Assembly: GCF_036127095.1 (NCBI RefSeq)
Contig: NZ_CP108006.1
Coordinates: forward strand, 4,340,001-4,404,000
DNA from: Streptomyces sp. NBC_00335
GTDB taxonomy: Bacteria > Actinomycetota > Actinomycetes > Streptomycetales > Streptomycetaceae
Reading direction: 5' to 3'
Length of the DNA: 64,000 bases
In this document: piece after piece, positions 34,749-43,236 of the stretch
Numbering within the stretch: position 1 is the stretch's first letter
Layout of the letters: each line of letters begins with the position of its first letter
The notes under the pieces: generated by a model
Told to the model about the DNA's origin: nothing
What the model saw: the letters and a program-made list of their open reading frames with translations, nothing else
The model's database searches: none
Program-made: the position numbers and the translations under genes

Positions 34749-35060
34749 ATGGCAAGCATCCGTACCGCCCGCGTCATCGCCGCCGTCGCCGCTCTCCCCC
34801 TCGCCGTCGCCCTCTTCGGCGGGGTGGCATCGGCAGACAACGGCTCCTTCGCGAACGACGGATCGAATGCGAGCGTCGCCAGCATCATCGGCAGCGGCGT
34901 GGGTGGCAACAACCACGGCAACTCCTCCACCTCGCAGCAGGTGGCCACCGGGTCCGGCGCGTCCAACCAGAACAACACCGCGCAGGTCAACGGCTCGGCC
35001 TTCACTGCGATCGAACAGCACAACTCCACCGTGGCGGTGAATTTCTACCCCTGGTGGTAG
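34749..35060 (+). CDS. Small secreted Asn/Ser/Gln-rich protein
   Basis: 103 residues. Signal peptide 1-29 (ARVIAAVAALPLAVALFGGVASA), leaving about 74 residues rich in Asn, Ser, Gly and Gln with spaced hydrophobics: SVASIIGSGVGGNN, STSQQVATGSG, ASNQNNTAQVNG, SAFTAIEQHNSTVAV, ending FYPWW. No Cys. The alternating pattern with N/Q ladders resembles curlin- or chaplin-like amyloid-forming surface proteins, although it lacks the chaplin signature, so function is open. ATG 34749 follows GGAGGATAAAGAC, a strong ribosome site suggesting high expression. Confidence 0.8.
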   Translation: MASIRTARVIAAVAALPLAVALFGGVASADNGSFANDGSNASVASIIGSGVGGNNHGNSSTSQQVATGSGASNQNNTAQVNGSAFTAIEQHNSTVAVNFYPWW

Positions 35061-35086
35061 CCGCGGCCTGAGCCGCACCGACTGTT

Positions 35087-35138
35087 GAGGGCGCCTGCGC
35101 GACCGGACCGGCTGGGGTCCGGTAGTGCGGGCGCCCTC
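35087..35138 (+). terminator. Terminator of the small secreted protein gene
   Basis: Outer arms GAGGGCGCC (35087-35095) and GGCGCCCTC (35130-35138), with a second stem CCGGACC/GGTCCGG inside; lies 27 bp after the stop. Confidence 0.8.
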
Positions 35139-35173
35139 GGGCGTTTTCCGTGCCCCGTCACAGTGCCCCGGCC

Positions 35174-35206
35174 TTGACATCCACCTGGAATCTGACGGAC
35201 AGTCAG
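35174..35206 (+). promoter_or_regulatory. Promoter and operator-like palindrome of the acyl-CoA dehydrogenase/aldolase operon
   Basis: TTGACA (35174-35179) is a perfect -35 hexamer; GACAGT at 35198-35203 is a weak -10 at 18-base spacing. Overlapping it, CTGAC-GGACA-GTCAG (35192-35206) is a palindrome well placed for a repressor. No regulator gene is adjacent. Confidence 0.5.
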
Positions 35207-35242
35207 CTCCACTTGATGATGTGATGCCGGGAGGCCAGCGCC

Positions 35243-36400
35243 GTGCACCTCGCCCCGACCGAAGGCCAGTTGCGGCTCCGCGCCGAGCTGCGGGAGTACT
35301 TCGGAAACCTGCTGCCGGACGGGGTGCCCGAGGACCCCGCCGAGCAGCGCGCACTACTGCGCCGGATAGGCGCCGACGGACTCCTCGGCCTCGGCTGGCC
35401 CGTCGAGTACGGAGGCCAGGGCCGCGGACCGGACGAGCAGTTCGTGTTCTTCGACGAGGCCTACCGGGCCGGTGCCCCCGTCTCGATGGTCACCCTCAAC
35501 ACCGTCGGCCCGACCCTGATGAAGTACGGGACGCAGGAGCAGAAGGACTACTTCCTGCCCCGGATCCTCAAGGGCGAACTCGTCTTCGCCATCGGCTACT
35601 CCGAGCCCGAGGCCGGCACCGACCTCGCCTCCCTGCGCACCCGGGCCGTCCGGGACGACGGGGGCTGGCTGATCGACGGCCAGAAGATATTCACCTCCAA
35701 CGCCCAGAACGCCGACTGGATCTGGCTCGCCTGCCGCACCGACCCGGAGGCTCCCAAGCACAAGGGAATCTCCATCATCCTGGTGCCCACCGACGACGCC
35801 GGCTTCTCCTGGACCCCGATCGACACCGTCGGCGGGCTGACCACGACCGCCACGTACTACGACTCCATCCGCGTGCCCGCCGGGAACCTCGTCGGCCCCG
35901 AGCACGGCGGCTGGGGCCTGATCACCAACCAGCTCAACCACGAGCGCGTCGCCCTCGCCGCCATCGGCATGCAGGCCGAGGACTTCTACCAGGGCGCGCT
36001 CGACCACGCCCGCACCCCCGACCCGGTCACCGGAGACCGCCCCGCCGACCGCCCCTGGATCCAGTCGCGGCTCGCCGAGGCCCACGCGCGCCTCGCCGCC
36101 GTACGCCTCCTCAACTGGCGCCTGGTCCAGGACGTCGGCGCCGGGACCCTGGCTCCGGGCGACGCGAGCGGGGTGAAGTTCCTGGGCACCGAGTCCACCG
36201 TCGAGGTGTACCGGATCTGCCAGGAGGTGGTGGGGGAGGAGGCGCTCATCCGGGGATCGGGCCCCGCGGTCTTCGCGGGCGGGGAGCTGGAGCGGATGAA
36301 CAGGGCCGCCCAGATCAACACCTTCGGGGGCGGCGTCAGCGAGGTCCAACGGGAGATCGTCGCCATGATGCGGCTCGGTATGAAGGGAAGGAAGCGATGA
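35243..36400 (+). CDS. Acyl-CoA dehydrogenase (FadE29/ChsE2-like subunit)
   Basis: 385-residue flavoprotein with complete acyl-CoA dehydrogenase layout: N-terminal helical domain with LGLGWPVEYGGQG, beta domain FAIGYSEPEAGTDLASL and KIFTSNAQNADW, C-terminal helical domain ending INTFGGGVSEVQREIVA. Most similar, by recall, to the FadE29-type subunit that pairs with a divergent second subunit in steroid side-chain beta-oxidation; the second subunit is encoded two genes on. GTG 35243 follows GGGAGG. First gene of a five-gene operon with ATGA/TGATG overlaps throughout. It introduces an alpha,beta double bond into a CoA thioester; cytoplasmic. Confidence 0.9.
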   Translation: MHLAPTEGQLRLRAELREYFGNLLPDGVPEDPAEQRALLRRIGADGLLGLGWPVEYGGQGRGPDEQFVFFDEAYRAGAPVSMVTLNTVGPTLMKYGTQEQKDYFLPRILKGELVFAIGYSEPEAGTDLASLRTRAVRDDGGWLIDGQKIFTSNAQNADWIWLACRTDPEAPKHKGISIILVPTDDAGFSWTPIDTVGGLTTTATYYDSIRVPAGNLVGPEHGGWGLITNQLNHERVALAAIGMQAEDFYQGALDHARTPDPVTGDRPADRPWIQSRLAEAHARLAAVRLLNWRLVQDVGAGTLAPGDASGVKFLGTESTVEVYRICQEVVGEEALIRGSGPAVFAGGELERMNRAAQINTFGGGVSEVQREIVAMMRLGMKGRKR

Positions 36401-37482
36401 CCGCCACGCCCGCCACCGGAGCAGCAGGAGCGGAGACGAAAGCGGAGACGACATCGGAGGCGGACGCGGCGGCGCAAGCGGCTGCGGAAGCGGAGGCGGA
36501 AGCAGCACGCTTCCACACCCTGCTCACGTCCTTCGAAGGGCAGCCCGCCGCCACCGCCGGCCAGGGCAAGGACGCGGTCAACCAGCCGATGATCCGCCAC
36601 TGGTGCGAGGCGATGGGCGATGCCAACCCCGCCTACACAGGGCCGGACGCCATCGCCCCGCCCACCATGCTCCAGGCATGGACGATGGGCGGGCTCTCCG
36701 GACACTCCGACCGCTCCTCGGCCTACGACGAGCTCCTCACGCTGCTCGACGGCGCCGGCTGCACCTCCGTCGTCGCCACCGACTGCGAGCAGGAGTACCT
36801 GAGGCCGCTGCGTCCCGGCGACGCGATCACCTTCGACGCCGTCATCGAGTCCGTGTCCCCGCGCAAGACGACCAAGCTGGGCACCGGCCACTTCGTGACC
36901 ACCCGCATGGACGTCCGCGCGAACGGCGAACTCGCCGGGACCCACCGCTTCCGGATCCTCAAGTACGTTCCGGCGGCGAAGAAGGCCACCGGGGCGGAGC
37001 AGCCCGCCGAGTCGAAGAACCCCGCGACGGCCAAGCCCGCCACGGCCCAGCCCCTCACCGCCAAGCCGGCCCCCGCCAAGCCCGCCCAGCGCCCCCGCCC
37101 CGTGATCAACCGCGACAACCAGGGCTTCTGGGACGGCGTCCGCGAGCACAAGCTCCTGATCCAGCGCTGCACCGCCTGCGCGACCCTCCGCTTCCCCTGG
37201 CTCCCCGGCTGCAACACCTGCGGGAGCCCGGACTGGGACACGGTCGAGGCGTCCGGCGCCGGCACGGTGTTCTCGTACGTCGTCATGCACCACCCGCCCT
37301 TCCCCGCCTTCGACCCGCCCTACGCGGTGGCTCTCGTCGAACTCGCCGAAGGGGTCCGCATGGTCAGCAACATCACCGGAGTCCCGTACGACAAGGTCCG
37401 CATCGGGCTGCCCGTGCGCCTGGAGTTCCTGCGCGTGGACGAGGAACTGGAACTGCCCGTCTTCCGGGGGAGCGAAGCCTGA
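36397..37482 (+). CDS. MaoC-like hydratase fused to DUF35 OB-fold domain (ChsH2-like)
   Basis: 361 residues. An Ala/Glu-rich leader (1-35), an N-terminal MaoC-like hotdog domain (about 40-195) with PPTMLQAWTMGG and ECQEYLRPLRPGD-like TDCEQEYLRPLRPGD, an Ala/Pro/Lys linker with tandem AKPA units, then a DUF35 domain (about 240-361) whose zinc ribbon shows CTAC and CNTC. This is the architecture of ChsH2, which forms a hydratase with ChsH1 and, through DUF35, a retro-aldolase with Ltp2. Both partners are encoded just downstream. Overlaps its neighbours by four bases and one base. Confidence 0.9.
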   Translation: MTATPATGAAGAETKAETTSEADAAAQAAAEAEAEAARFHTLLTSFEGQPAATAGQGKDAVNQPMIRHWCEAMGDANPAYTGPDAIAPPTMLQAWTMGGLSGHSDRSSAYDELLTLLDGAGCTSVVATDCEQEYLRPLRPGDAITFDAVIESVSPRKTTKLGTGHFVTTRMDVRANGELAGTHRFRILKYVPAAKKATGAEQPAESKNPATAKPATAQPLTAKPAPAKPAQRPRPVINRDNQGFWDGVREHKLLIQRCTACATLRFPWLPGCNTCGSPDWDTVEASGAGTVFSYVVMHHPPFPAFDPPYAVALVELAEGVRMVSNITGVPYDKVRIGLPVRLEFLRVDEELELPVFRGSEA

Positions 37483-38528
37483 TGGACTTCCACCCCACCG
37501 AGGAACAGGCCGCCGCGGCCGGACTCGCCGCCCAGATCTTCGGCGACCTCGCCACCCACGACCGCCTCGGCGCCGCCGGCACCGGCAGTGACGCCGAACT
37601 GTGGAAGGCCCTCACCAGCGCCGGGCTGACCGCCGCCGTCGAGGACGTCGGCCTGCTCGGCCTGGTGCTCCTGCTGGAGGAACAGGGCCGCACGACCGCG
37701 CAGGTCCCGTACGCCGCCACGTGCGTGTACGGGATCCTCGCCCTGACCCGGCACGGCACCGACGAGCAGCGTGCCCGGCTGCTCCCCGCGCTCGGCTCCG
37801 GCGACGCGGTCGCCACGGGGGCCTTCCCGGACCGGGGGCGGATCACCGCTTCGCCGGAGGGCCTCCTCACCGGCTGCGCTCCCGCTGTGCCCTGGCTCCG
37901 GGAGGCCACGCACGTCCTGGTCCCGGACCGGGCCGGAGCCCTGTGGCTCGTACGGACGGACGTGCCCGGGGTGCGTACGGAGCCGGTGGAGACCACCGCT
38001 CCCTGGTCGGCCGGGAGCCTGACGCTGACCGCCGCCGAGGCGGAACGGGTCGGCGGGGATGGCGCCTACGCGGACGTACTGGCCGTCGCCCGGACCGCCT
38101 TCGCCGGTCTCCAGGCGGGAGTCTGCGCGGGCTCGCTGGCGCGCGCCGTGGAGTACACCTCCACCCGCGAGCAGTTCGGCCGGCCGCTCTCCACCAACCA
38201 GGGCGTCATGCTGCGCGCGGCCGACGCCTACATGGACACCGAGGCGATACGGGTCACCGCGTACGAGGCGGCCTGGCGCGTGGACGAGGGCCTCCCGGCG
38301 GGCGAGCACGCGCTGACGGCGGCCTGGTGGGCCTCGGAAGCGGGCAAACGGGTCGTCCACGCGGGCCAGCACCTGCACGGCGGCATGGGCGCCGACCTCG
38401 ACCACCCCGTCCACCGGCACTTCCTGTGGGGACGCCAGCTCGACGCGTACCTGGGCTGCGGCAGCGAACTGCTGGCCGAGCTCGGCGCGGTCCTGTCCGA
38501 AGACACGCCCGAGGGGGACGAGGCATGA
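37482..38528 (+). CDS. Acyl-CoA dehydrogenase-like subunit (FadE28/ChsE1-like)
   Basis: 348 residues with the overall acyl-CoA dehydrogenase fold but degenerate: MDFHPTEEQAAAAGLAAQIF start, AVEYTSTREQFGRPLSTNQGV in the C-terminal domain and GGMGADLDHPVHRHF near the end. It lacks a clear catalytic Glu/FAD set in the middle, as expected of one half of an alpha2beta2 enzyme in which each subunit supplies part of the site. ATG 37482 shares a base with the upstream stop. Pairs with the product of 35243-36400. Confidence 0.88.
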   Translation: MDFHPTEEQAAAAGLAAQIFGDLATHDRLGAAGTGSDAELWKALTSAGLTAAVEDVGLLGLVLLLEEQGRTTAQVPYAATCVYGILALTRHGTDEQRARLLPALGSGDAVATGAFPDRGRITASPEGLLTGCAPAVPWLREATHVLVPDRAGALWLVRTDVPGVRTEPVETTAPWSAGSLTLTAAEAERVGGDGAYADVLAVARTAFAGLQAGVCAGSLARAVEYTSTREQFGRPLSTNQGVMLRAADAYMDTEAIRVTAYEAAWRVDEGLPAGEHALTAAWWASEAGKRVVHAGQHLHGGMGADLDHPVHRHFLWGRQLDAYLGCGSELLAELGAVLSEDTPEGDEA

Positions 38529-38971
38529 ACATCGGCGACACACTGCCGCCGCTGGAGATACCGGTCAGCCGCACCCTGATCGTCGCGGGCGCGATCGCCT
38601 CCCGCGACTACCAGGACGTGCACCACGACGCGGTGCTCGCGCGGGAGAAGGGCTCCCCGGACATCTTCATGAACATCCTGACGACCAACGGTCTGGTCGG
38701 CCGGTACATCACCGACCACCTCGGCCCGCGCGCGGTCCTGCGCAAGGTCGCGATCCGCCTCGGTGCCCCGAACCACCCGGGCGACACCATGACGCTGACC
38801 GGCACCGTCACCGCCCTCGACGGGGACACCGCCGAGATCCGCGTGATCGGCGCCAACAGCATCGGTCACCACGTCACGGGCACGGTCACCGTCACGCTGG
38901 ACACGACGGCGAACGGCCCGGATGCCCCCGGCACTCCGGCCACCCCCGGCACCCCGGAGGGCACGGCATGA
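38525..38971 (+). CDS. MaoC-family dehydratase/hydratase subunit (ChsH1-like)
   Basis: 148-residue single hotdog domain with the hydratase 2 motif: SRDYQDVHHDAVLAREKGSPDIFMN (Asp and His of the active site) followed by PNHPGDTMTLTGTV. It would complement the ChsH2-like MaoC domain to hydrate an enoyl-CoA. The C-terminal 20 residues are Pro/Gly/Thr-rich. ATG overlaps upstream stop (ATGA) and its own stop overlaps the aldolase ATG. Confidence 0.9.
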   Translation: MNIGDTLPPLEIPVSRTLIVAGAIASRDYQDVHHDAVLAREKGSPDIFMNILTTNGLVGRYITDHLGPRAVLRKVAIRLGAPNHPGDTMTLTGTVTALDGDTAEIRVIGANSIGHHVTGTVTVTLDTTANGPDAPGTPATPGTPEGTA

Positions 38972-40134
38972 GCGTCCGCACCCGTGACCAGCTCGGCGGC
39001 CGCGCCGCCATCGCAGGCATCGGCGCCACCGAGTTCTCCAAGGACTCCGGCCGCAGTGAGCTCAAGCTGGCCGTCGAGGCCGTGCACGCGGCCCTCGACG
39101 ACGCCGGGCTCACCCCTGCCGACGTGGACGGCATGGTCACCTTCACGATGGACACGAGTCCCGAGATCACCGTCGCCCAGGCGGCCGGCATCGGGGACCT
39201 CTCCTTCTTCTCCCGCATCCACTACGGCGGCGGCGCCGCCTGCGCCACCGTCCAGCAGGCCGCCCTCGCCGTCGCCACCGGGGTCGCGGAGGTCGTGGTC
39301 TGCTACCGCGCCTTCAACGAGCGCTCCGGCCGCCGCTTCGGCTCCGGCGTCCAGCAGCGCGAACCCTCGGCGGAGGGCGCGGCGCTCGGCTGGTCCCTGC
39401 CCTGGGGGCTGCTCACCCCTGCCTCCTGGGTGGCCATGACGGCCCAGCGCTACCTGCACGCCTACAACCTGACCCCGGAGGCATTCGGCCACGTCGCGGT
39501 CACCGACCGCCGGCACGCCGCGAACAATCCGGCCGCGTACTTCTACGGCAAGCCCATCACCCTCGCCGACCACGCCGCCTCGCGCTGGATCGTCGAGCCG
39601 CTGCGGCTGCTCGACTGCTGCCAGGAGACGGACGGCGGCCAGGCCATCGTCGTCACCACCGCCGAACGAGCCCGTGACCTGCGGCAGAAGCCCGCCGTGA
39701 TCACGGCGGCGGCACAGGGCGCGGGCCGCCGCCAAGAGGCCATGTCCTCCTTCTACCGGGACGGCCTCACCGGGCTGCCGGAGATGGACGTGGTCGCCCG
39801 CCAGCTGTGGCGGACCAGTGGACTGCGTCCCTCGGACATCGACGTCGGCATCCTCTACGACCACTTCACGCCGTTCGTGCTGATGCAGCTGGAGGAGTTC
39901 GGCTTCTGCGCTCCGGGGGAGGCGGCCGATTTCGTGGCCGCGGACGCGCTGCCGCTCAACACCCACGGTGGCCAGCTCGGGGAGGCGTACCTGCACGGCA
40001 TGAACGGCATCGCCGAGGCGGTCCGCCAGCTGCGCGGAACCTCCGTCAACCAGGTCTCGGGCGCCGCCCACGCTCTGGTCACCGCCGGTACCGGGGTCCC
40101 GACCTCCGGGCTGATCCTGGGCGCGGACGTCTGA
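38968..40134 (+). CDS. Thiolase-fold lipid-transfer protein, Ltp2-like retro-aldolase
   Basis: 388 residues of thiolase fold (SCP-x type) without the catalytic Cys arrangement of true thiolases. Tyr297 in GILYDHFTP and Tyr341 in LGEAYLHGMNG are in about the places of the two tyrosines described for Ltp2 retro-aldolases that cleave the last side-chain carbons from steroid CoA esters. GGGAACATVQ and THGGQLGEA are family landmarks. Its DUF35 partner domain is on the ChsH2-like protein. Last gene of the operon; hairpin at 40174-40190 follows. Confidence 0.9.
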   Translation: MSVRTRDQLGGRAAIAGIGATEFSKDSGRSELKLAVEAVHAALDDAGLTPADVDGMVTFTMDTSPEITVAQAAGIGDLSFFSRIHYGGGAACATVQQAALAVATGVAEVVVCYRAFNERSGRRFGSGVQQREPSAEGAALGWSLPWGLLTPASWVAMTAQRYLHAYNLTPEAFGHVAVTDRRHAANNPAAYFYGKPITLADHAASRWIVEPLRLLDCCQETDGGQAIVVTTAERARDLRQKPAVITAAAQGAGRRQEAMSSFYRDGLTGLPEMDVVARQLWRTSGLRPSDIDVGILYDHFTPFVLMQLEEFGFCAPGEAADFVAADALPLNTHGGQLGEAYLHGMNGIAEAVRQLRGTSVNQVSGAAHALVTAGTGVPTSGLILGADV

Positions 40135-40173
40135 TCCGTCCCTTGTAGAAGCCCCGCGGAAGCCACGCCTCCT

Positions 40174-40190
40174 CCACCTTCAGGAGGTGG
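40174..40190 (+). terminator. Possible terminator of the aldolase operon
   Basis: CCACCT (40174-40179) and AGGTGG (40185-40190) form a short hairpin with a five-base loop, with more G/C pairing potential outside. Weaker than other terminators here. Confidence 0.4.
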
Positions 40191-40279
40191 GGCGGGCCCC
40201 ACCCCTACAACCTGAGGGGGATCCCGCTTCGGCACTTGCGGCCGATCCGGTGGGGCCGCGCCGCTCCTAGCGTGGAGGC

Positions 40280-40813
40280 ATGACCACGCCTGTGTGCACG
40301 CTCGCCTCGAATCCGACGCCGTACCCGTCGTTCTCGGCGTACGTCCGGACCCGCGGCACGGTCCTGATGCGCACCGCGCGCTCGCTCACCGCCAACCCCT
40401 GCGACGCCGAGGACCTGCTCCAGACGGCGCTTGCCAAGACGTACGTCGCGTGGGACCGCATCGAGGACCACCGCGCCCTGGACGGCTACGTCCGCCGGGC
40501 CCTGGTGAACACCCGCACGAGCCAGTGGCGCAAGCGCAAGGTCGACGAGTTCGTCTGCGACGAGCTACCCGAGGCCGACGAGCCGCCGGCCGCCGACCCC
40601 GCCGAGGCACAGGCGCTGCGCGACGCCATGTGGCGCGCGGTGACCCGGCTGCCCGACCGGCAGCGGGCGATGGTCGTCCTGCGCTACTACGAGGACATGA
40701 GCGAGGCCCAGACCGCCGAGCTGCTCGGAGTCTCCGTGGGCACCGTCAAGAGCGCCGTTTCCCGGGCGCTGGTCAAGCTCCGCGAAGACCCGGAACTGAC
40801 GCCCGTCCGCTGA
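40280..40813 (+). CDS. ECF RNA polymerase sigma factor (SigE-family type)
   Basis: 177 residues. Region 2 at about 18-90 (YVRTRGTVLMRTARSLTANPCDAEDLLQTALAKTYVAWDRI), acidic linker, region 4 at 115-170 (LPDRQRAMVVLRYYEDMSEAQTAELLGVSVGTVKSAVSRAL). No anti-sigma gene is adjacent. ATG 40280 has GGAGG only one base away, so leaderless or alternative initiation (GTG 40292) is possible. Downstream is a parS site. Confidence 0.9.
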   Translation: MTTPVCTLASNPTPYPSFSAYVRTRGTVLMRTARSLTANPCDAEDLLQTALAKTYVAWDRIEDHRALDGYVRRALVNTRTSQWRKRKVDEFVCDELPEADEPPAADPAEAQALRDAMWRAVTRLPDRQRAMVVLRYYEDMSEAQTAELLGVSVGTVKSAVSRALVKLREDPELTPVR

Positions 40814-40844
40814 GTCAAGGCGAGCCCGGCGCCACCCGCCCGAT

Positions 40845-40858
40845 GTTTCACGTGAAAC
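40845..40858. promoter_or_regulatory. parS site, copy 4
   Basis: Perfect GTTTCACGTGAAAC, part of the longer palindrome CGATGTTTCACGTGAAACATCG; intergenic between the ECF sigma gene and the acyl-CoA ligase gene. The extended symmetry may also act as a terminator-like hairpin in RNA. Confidence 0.93.
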
Positions 40859-40966
40859 ATCGGGCCCCGTTTTCTACTCTTGGGTAGTGACAGACCGAGC
40901 GGTACGTGCGCAGAATCGCAGCATCCGTAGCCGCCGCAGCGCCGCAGCGCTCACCGGGAGGACGCT

Positions 40967-42616
40967 TTGCTGAGCACCATGCAGGACGTACCACTCCTCG
41001 TCACCCGCATACTGCAGCACGGGATGACGATCCACGGGAAGTCCCAGGTCACGACCTGGACCGGGGAGGCCGAGCCGCACCGCCGCAGCTTCGCCGAGAT
41101 CGGGACCCGTGCCACGCGCCTGGCCAACGCCCTGCGCGACGAGCTGGGCGTCCAGCAGGACGACCGCGTAGCAACCCTGATGTGGAACAACGCCGAGCAC
41201 GTCGAGGCGTACTTCGCGATCCCCTCCATGGGCGCCGTCCTGCACACGCTGAACCTGCGGCTCCCTCCCGAGCAGCTGGTCTTCATCGTCAACCACGCGG
41301 CCGACAAGGTCGTCCTGGTCAACGGCACCCTGCTGCCCTTGCTCGTCCCGCTCCTGCCGCACCTGCCGACCATCGAGCACGTCGTGGTCGCGGGCATCGG
41401 CGACCGCTCCGCCCTAGAGGGCCTCGGCGTGCGCGTGCACGAGTACGAGGAGCTCCTCGCGGGCCGCCCGGACACCTACGACTGGCCCGAGCTGGACGAG
41501 CGCCAGGCCGCGGCCATGTGCTACACCTCCGGCACCACCGGGGACCCGAAGGGCGTCATCTACTCCCACCGGTCCATCTATCTGCACTCGATGCAGGTGA
41601 ACATGGCCGAGTCGATGGGCCTGACCGACAAGGACACCTCCCTCGTCGTCGTTCCGCAGTTCCACGTCAACGCCTGGGGCCTGCCGCACGCCACCTTCAT
41701 GACCGGCATCAACATGCTGATGCCGGACCGCTTCCTGCAGCCCGCCCCGCTCGCCGACATGATCGAGCGGGAGAAGCCCACGCACGCCGCGGCCGTCCCC
41801 ACCCTCTGGCAGGGGCTGCTCGCCGAGGTCACCGCGAACCCGCGCGACCTGACCTCGATGAAGCAGGTCACCATCGGCGGCGCGGCGTGTCCGCCGGCCC
41901 TGATGGAGGCCTACGACAAGCTCGGCGTGCGCCTCAACCACGCCTGGGGGATGACCGAGACCTCGCCGCTGGGCACCATGGCCCACCCGCCGGCCGGTCT
42001 GACCCCCGAGGAGGAGTGGCCGTACCGCATCACCCAGGGCCGCTTCCCGGCGGGCGTCGAGGCCCGCCTGGTCGGCCCCGGCGGAGACATCCTGCCCTGG
42101 GACGGCGAGTCGGCGGGCGAGCTGGAGGTCCGCGGGAGCTGGATCGCGAGCTCCTACTACGGCGGCGCGGGCGGCGAGCCGACCCGCCCCGAGGACAAGT
42201 TCAGCGCGGACGGCTGGCTCAAGACCGGCGACGTCGGCGTGATCAGCACCGACGGCTTCCTCACCCTCACGGACCGGGCCAAGGACGTCATCAAGTCCGG
42301 CGGCGAATGGATCTCCAGCGTGGACCTGGAGAACGCGCTGATGGCCCATCCCGAGGTCGCCGAGGCGGCGGTCGTCGCCGTTCCCGACGAGAAGTGGGAC
42401 GAGCGCCCGCTGGCCACCGTGGTCCTGAAGGAGGGGGCCACCGTGGACTACGCGGGGCTGCGCGCCTTCCTCGGTGAGTCGATCGCCAAGTGGCAGCTGC
42501 CGGAGCGCTGGGCGTTCGTCGAGGCCGTGCCGAAGACGAGCGTCGGCAAGTTCGACAAGAAGGTGATCCGCAAGCAGTACGCGGAAGGCACCCTCGACGT
42601 CACCAAGCTCGACTGA
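40967..42616 (+). CDS. Long-chain fatty acid-CoA ligase (AMP-forming)
   Basis: 549 residues of the ANL superfamily: P-loop-like [20 protein letters not shown]4/A5 [25 protein letters not shown] and C-terminal [16 protein letters not shown] with the adenylating Lys. Activates a carboxylic acid to its CoA thioester; given the neighbouring side-chain degradation operon, it may feed that pathway, but no overlap links them. TTG 40967 is chosen because GGGAGGA lies five bases upstream; ATG 40979 is 17 bases from it. Cytoplasmic or membrane-peripheral. Confidence 0.93.
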   Translation: MLSTMQDVPLLVTRILQHGMTIHGKSQVTTWTGEAEPHRRSFAEIGTRATRLANALRDELGVQQDDRVATLMWNNAEHVEAYFAIPSMGAVLHTLNLRLPPEQLVFIVNHAADKVVLVNGTLLPLLVPLLPHLPTIEHVVVAGIGDRSALEGLGVRVHEYEELLAGRPDTYDWPELDERQAAAMCYTSGTTGDPKGVIYSHRSIYLHSMQVNMAESMGLTDKDTSLVVVPQFHVNAWGLPHATFMTGINMLMPDRFLQPAPLADMIEREKPTHAAAVPTLWQGLLAEVTANPRDLTSMKQVTIGGAACPPALMEAYDKLGVRLNHAWGMTETSPLGTMAHPPAGLTPEEEWPYRITQGRFPAGVEARLVGPGGDILPWDGESAGELEVRGSWIASSYYGGAGGEPTRPEDKFSADGWLKTGDVGVISTDGFLTLTDRAKDVIKSGGEWISSVDLENALMAHPEVAEAAVVAVPDEKWDERPLATVVLKEGATVDYAGLRAFLGESIAKWQLPERWAFVEAVPKTSVGKFDKKVIRKQYAEGTLDVTKLD

Positions 42617-42644
42617 GCCCCACCGGGGTCACGGTCCGCCGGGG

Positions 42645-43223
42645 CTACTGCCCGCGCGTGAGCCAGGGCCGCAGCAGCTTGCTGATCGCCGGCATGGCCA
42701 CGTAGGTCATCAGGGTGCTGAAGACGACGGCGAAGGCGGCCGTCCGCAGCACGAAGTTCAGGTTCACCAGGTACGGCCCGAGCAGCGCGTTGCCCGCGAG
42801 CGAGATCGGGAAGATGGCCAGCCCCGAGCTGATCGCCATCTTCCACCGCGGCGGCGCGGGCCGGGCCGTACCCGGCTTCGCGAACCAGGTCTCCATGCCG
42901 TGCAGTTCGCGCCGGGCTATCTCGGTGTGGTGGTGCCCGAGGCAGTTGGAGAACCAGGCGGCGCGCTCGGCCGAGTCCTGCCACCGCTGGAAGGCCGCGT
43001 GGTTGCGGAACCGGTGCACCAGGAACCAGGGCCCGCCCTCCACGGCCGGGCGGAACAGCCCGTACCCCAGGTGGTCGGGAAAGGCCGAGGCCGTCTCCAG
43101 GATCCCGTGGGCCCAGGCCTCGAAGTTCTCCTCGTGGCCCGGATCGACCTGTCGCGCGATGAGCAGGCTGACCTCCCCGTTGTCGGCGGGGACGGTCTGC
43201 TCGCTCGTGTCGATGATGGCCAT
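42645..43223 (-). CDS. Antibiotic biosynthesis monooxygenase (ABM) domain protein with membrane tail
   Basis: 192 residues. ABM-like ferredoxin fold at about 17-110 (VSLLIARQVDPGHEENFEAW, FPDHLGYGLFRP, FLVHRFRN, FQRWQDSAERAAW), then two membrane helices (about 130-150 and 155-178) and a basic tail. Such fusions are frequent in actinomycetes with unknown substrate. ATG 43223; convergent with the acyl-CoA ligase (29 bp) and 13 bp downstream of the big kinase, so transcribed with it. Confidence 0.85.
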   Translation of the reverse strand: MAIIDTSEQTVPADNGEVSLLIARQVDPGHEENFEAWAHGILETASAFPDHLGYGLFRPAVEGGPWFLVHRFRNHAAFQRWQDSAERAAWFSNCLGHHHTEIARRELHGMETWFAKPGTARPAPPRWKMAISSGLAIFPISLAGNALLGPYLVNLNFVLRTAAFAVVFSTLMTYVAMPAISKLLRPWLTRGQ

Positions 43224-43236
43224 GCGGCCAGAATGA

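Noticed and set aside
40845..40858. parS palindrome read as a transcription terminator
   Set aside because: The exact 14-bp consensus matches four other copies, three of them inside genes, so centromere function explains it better; RNA hairpin formation is secondary.
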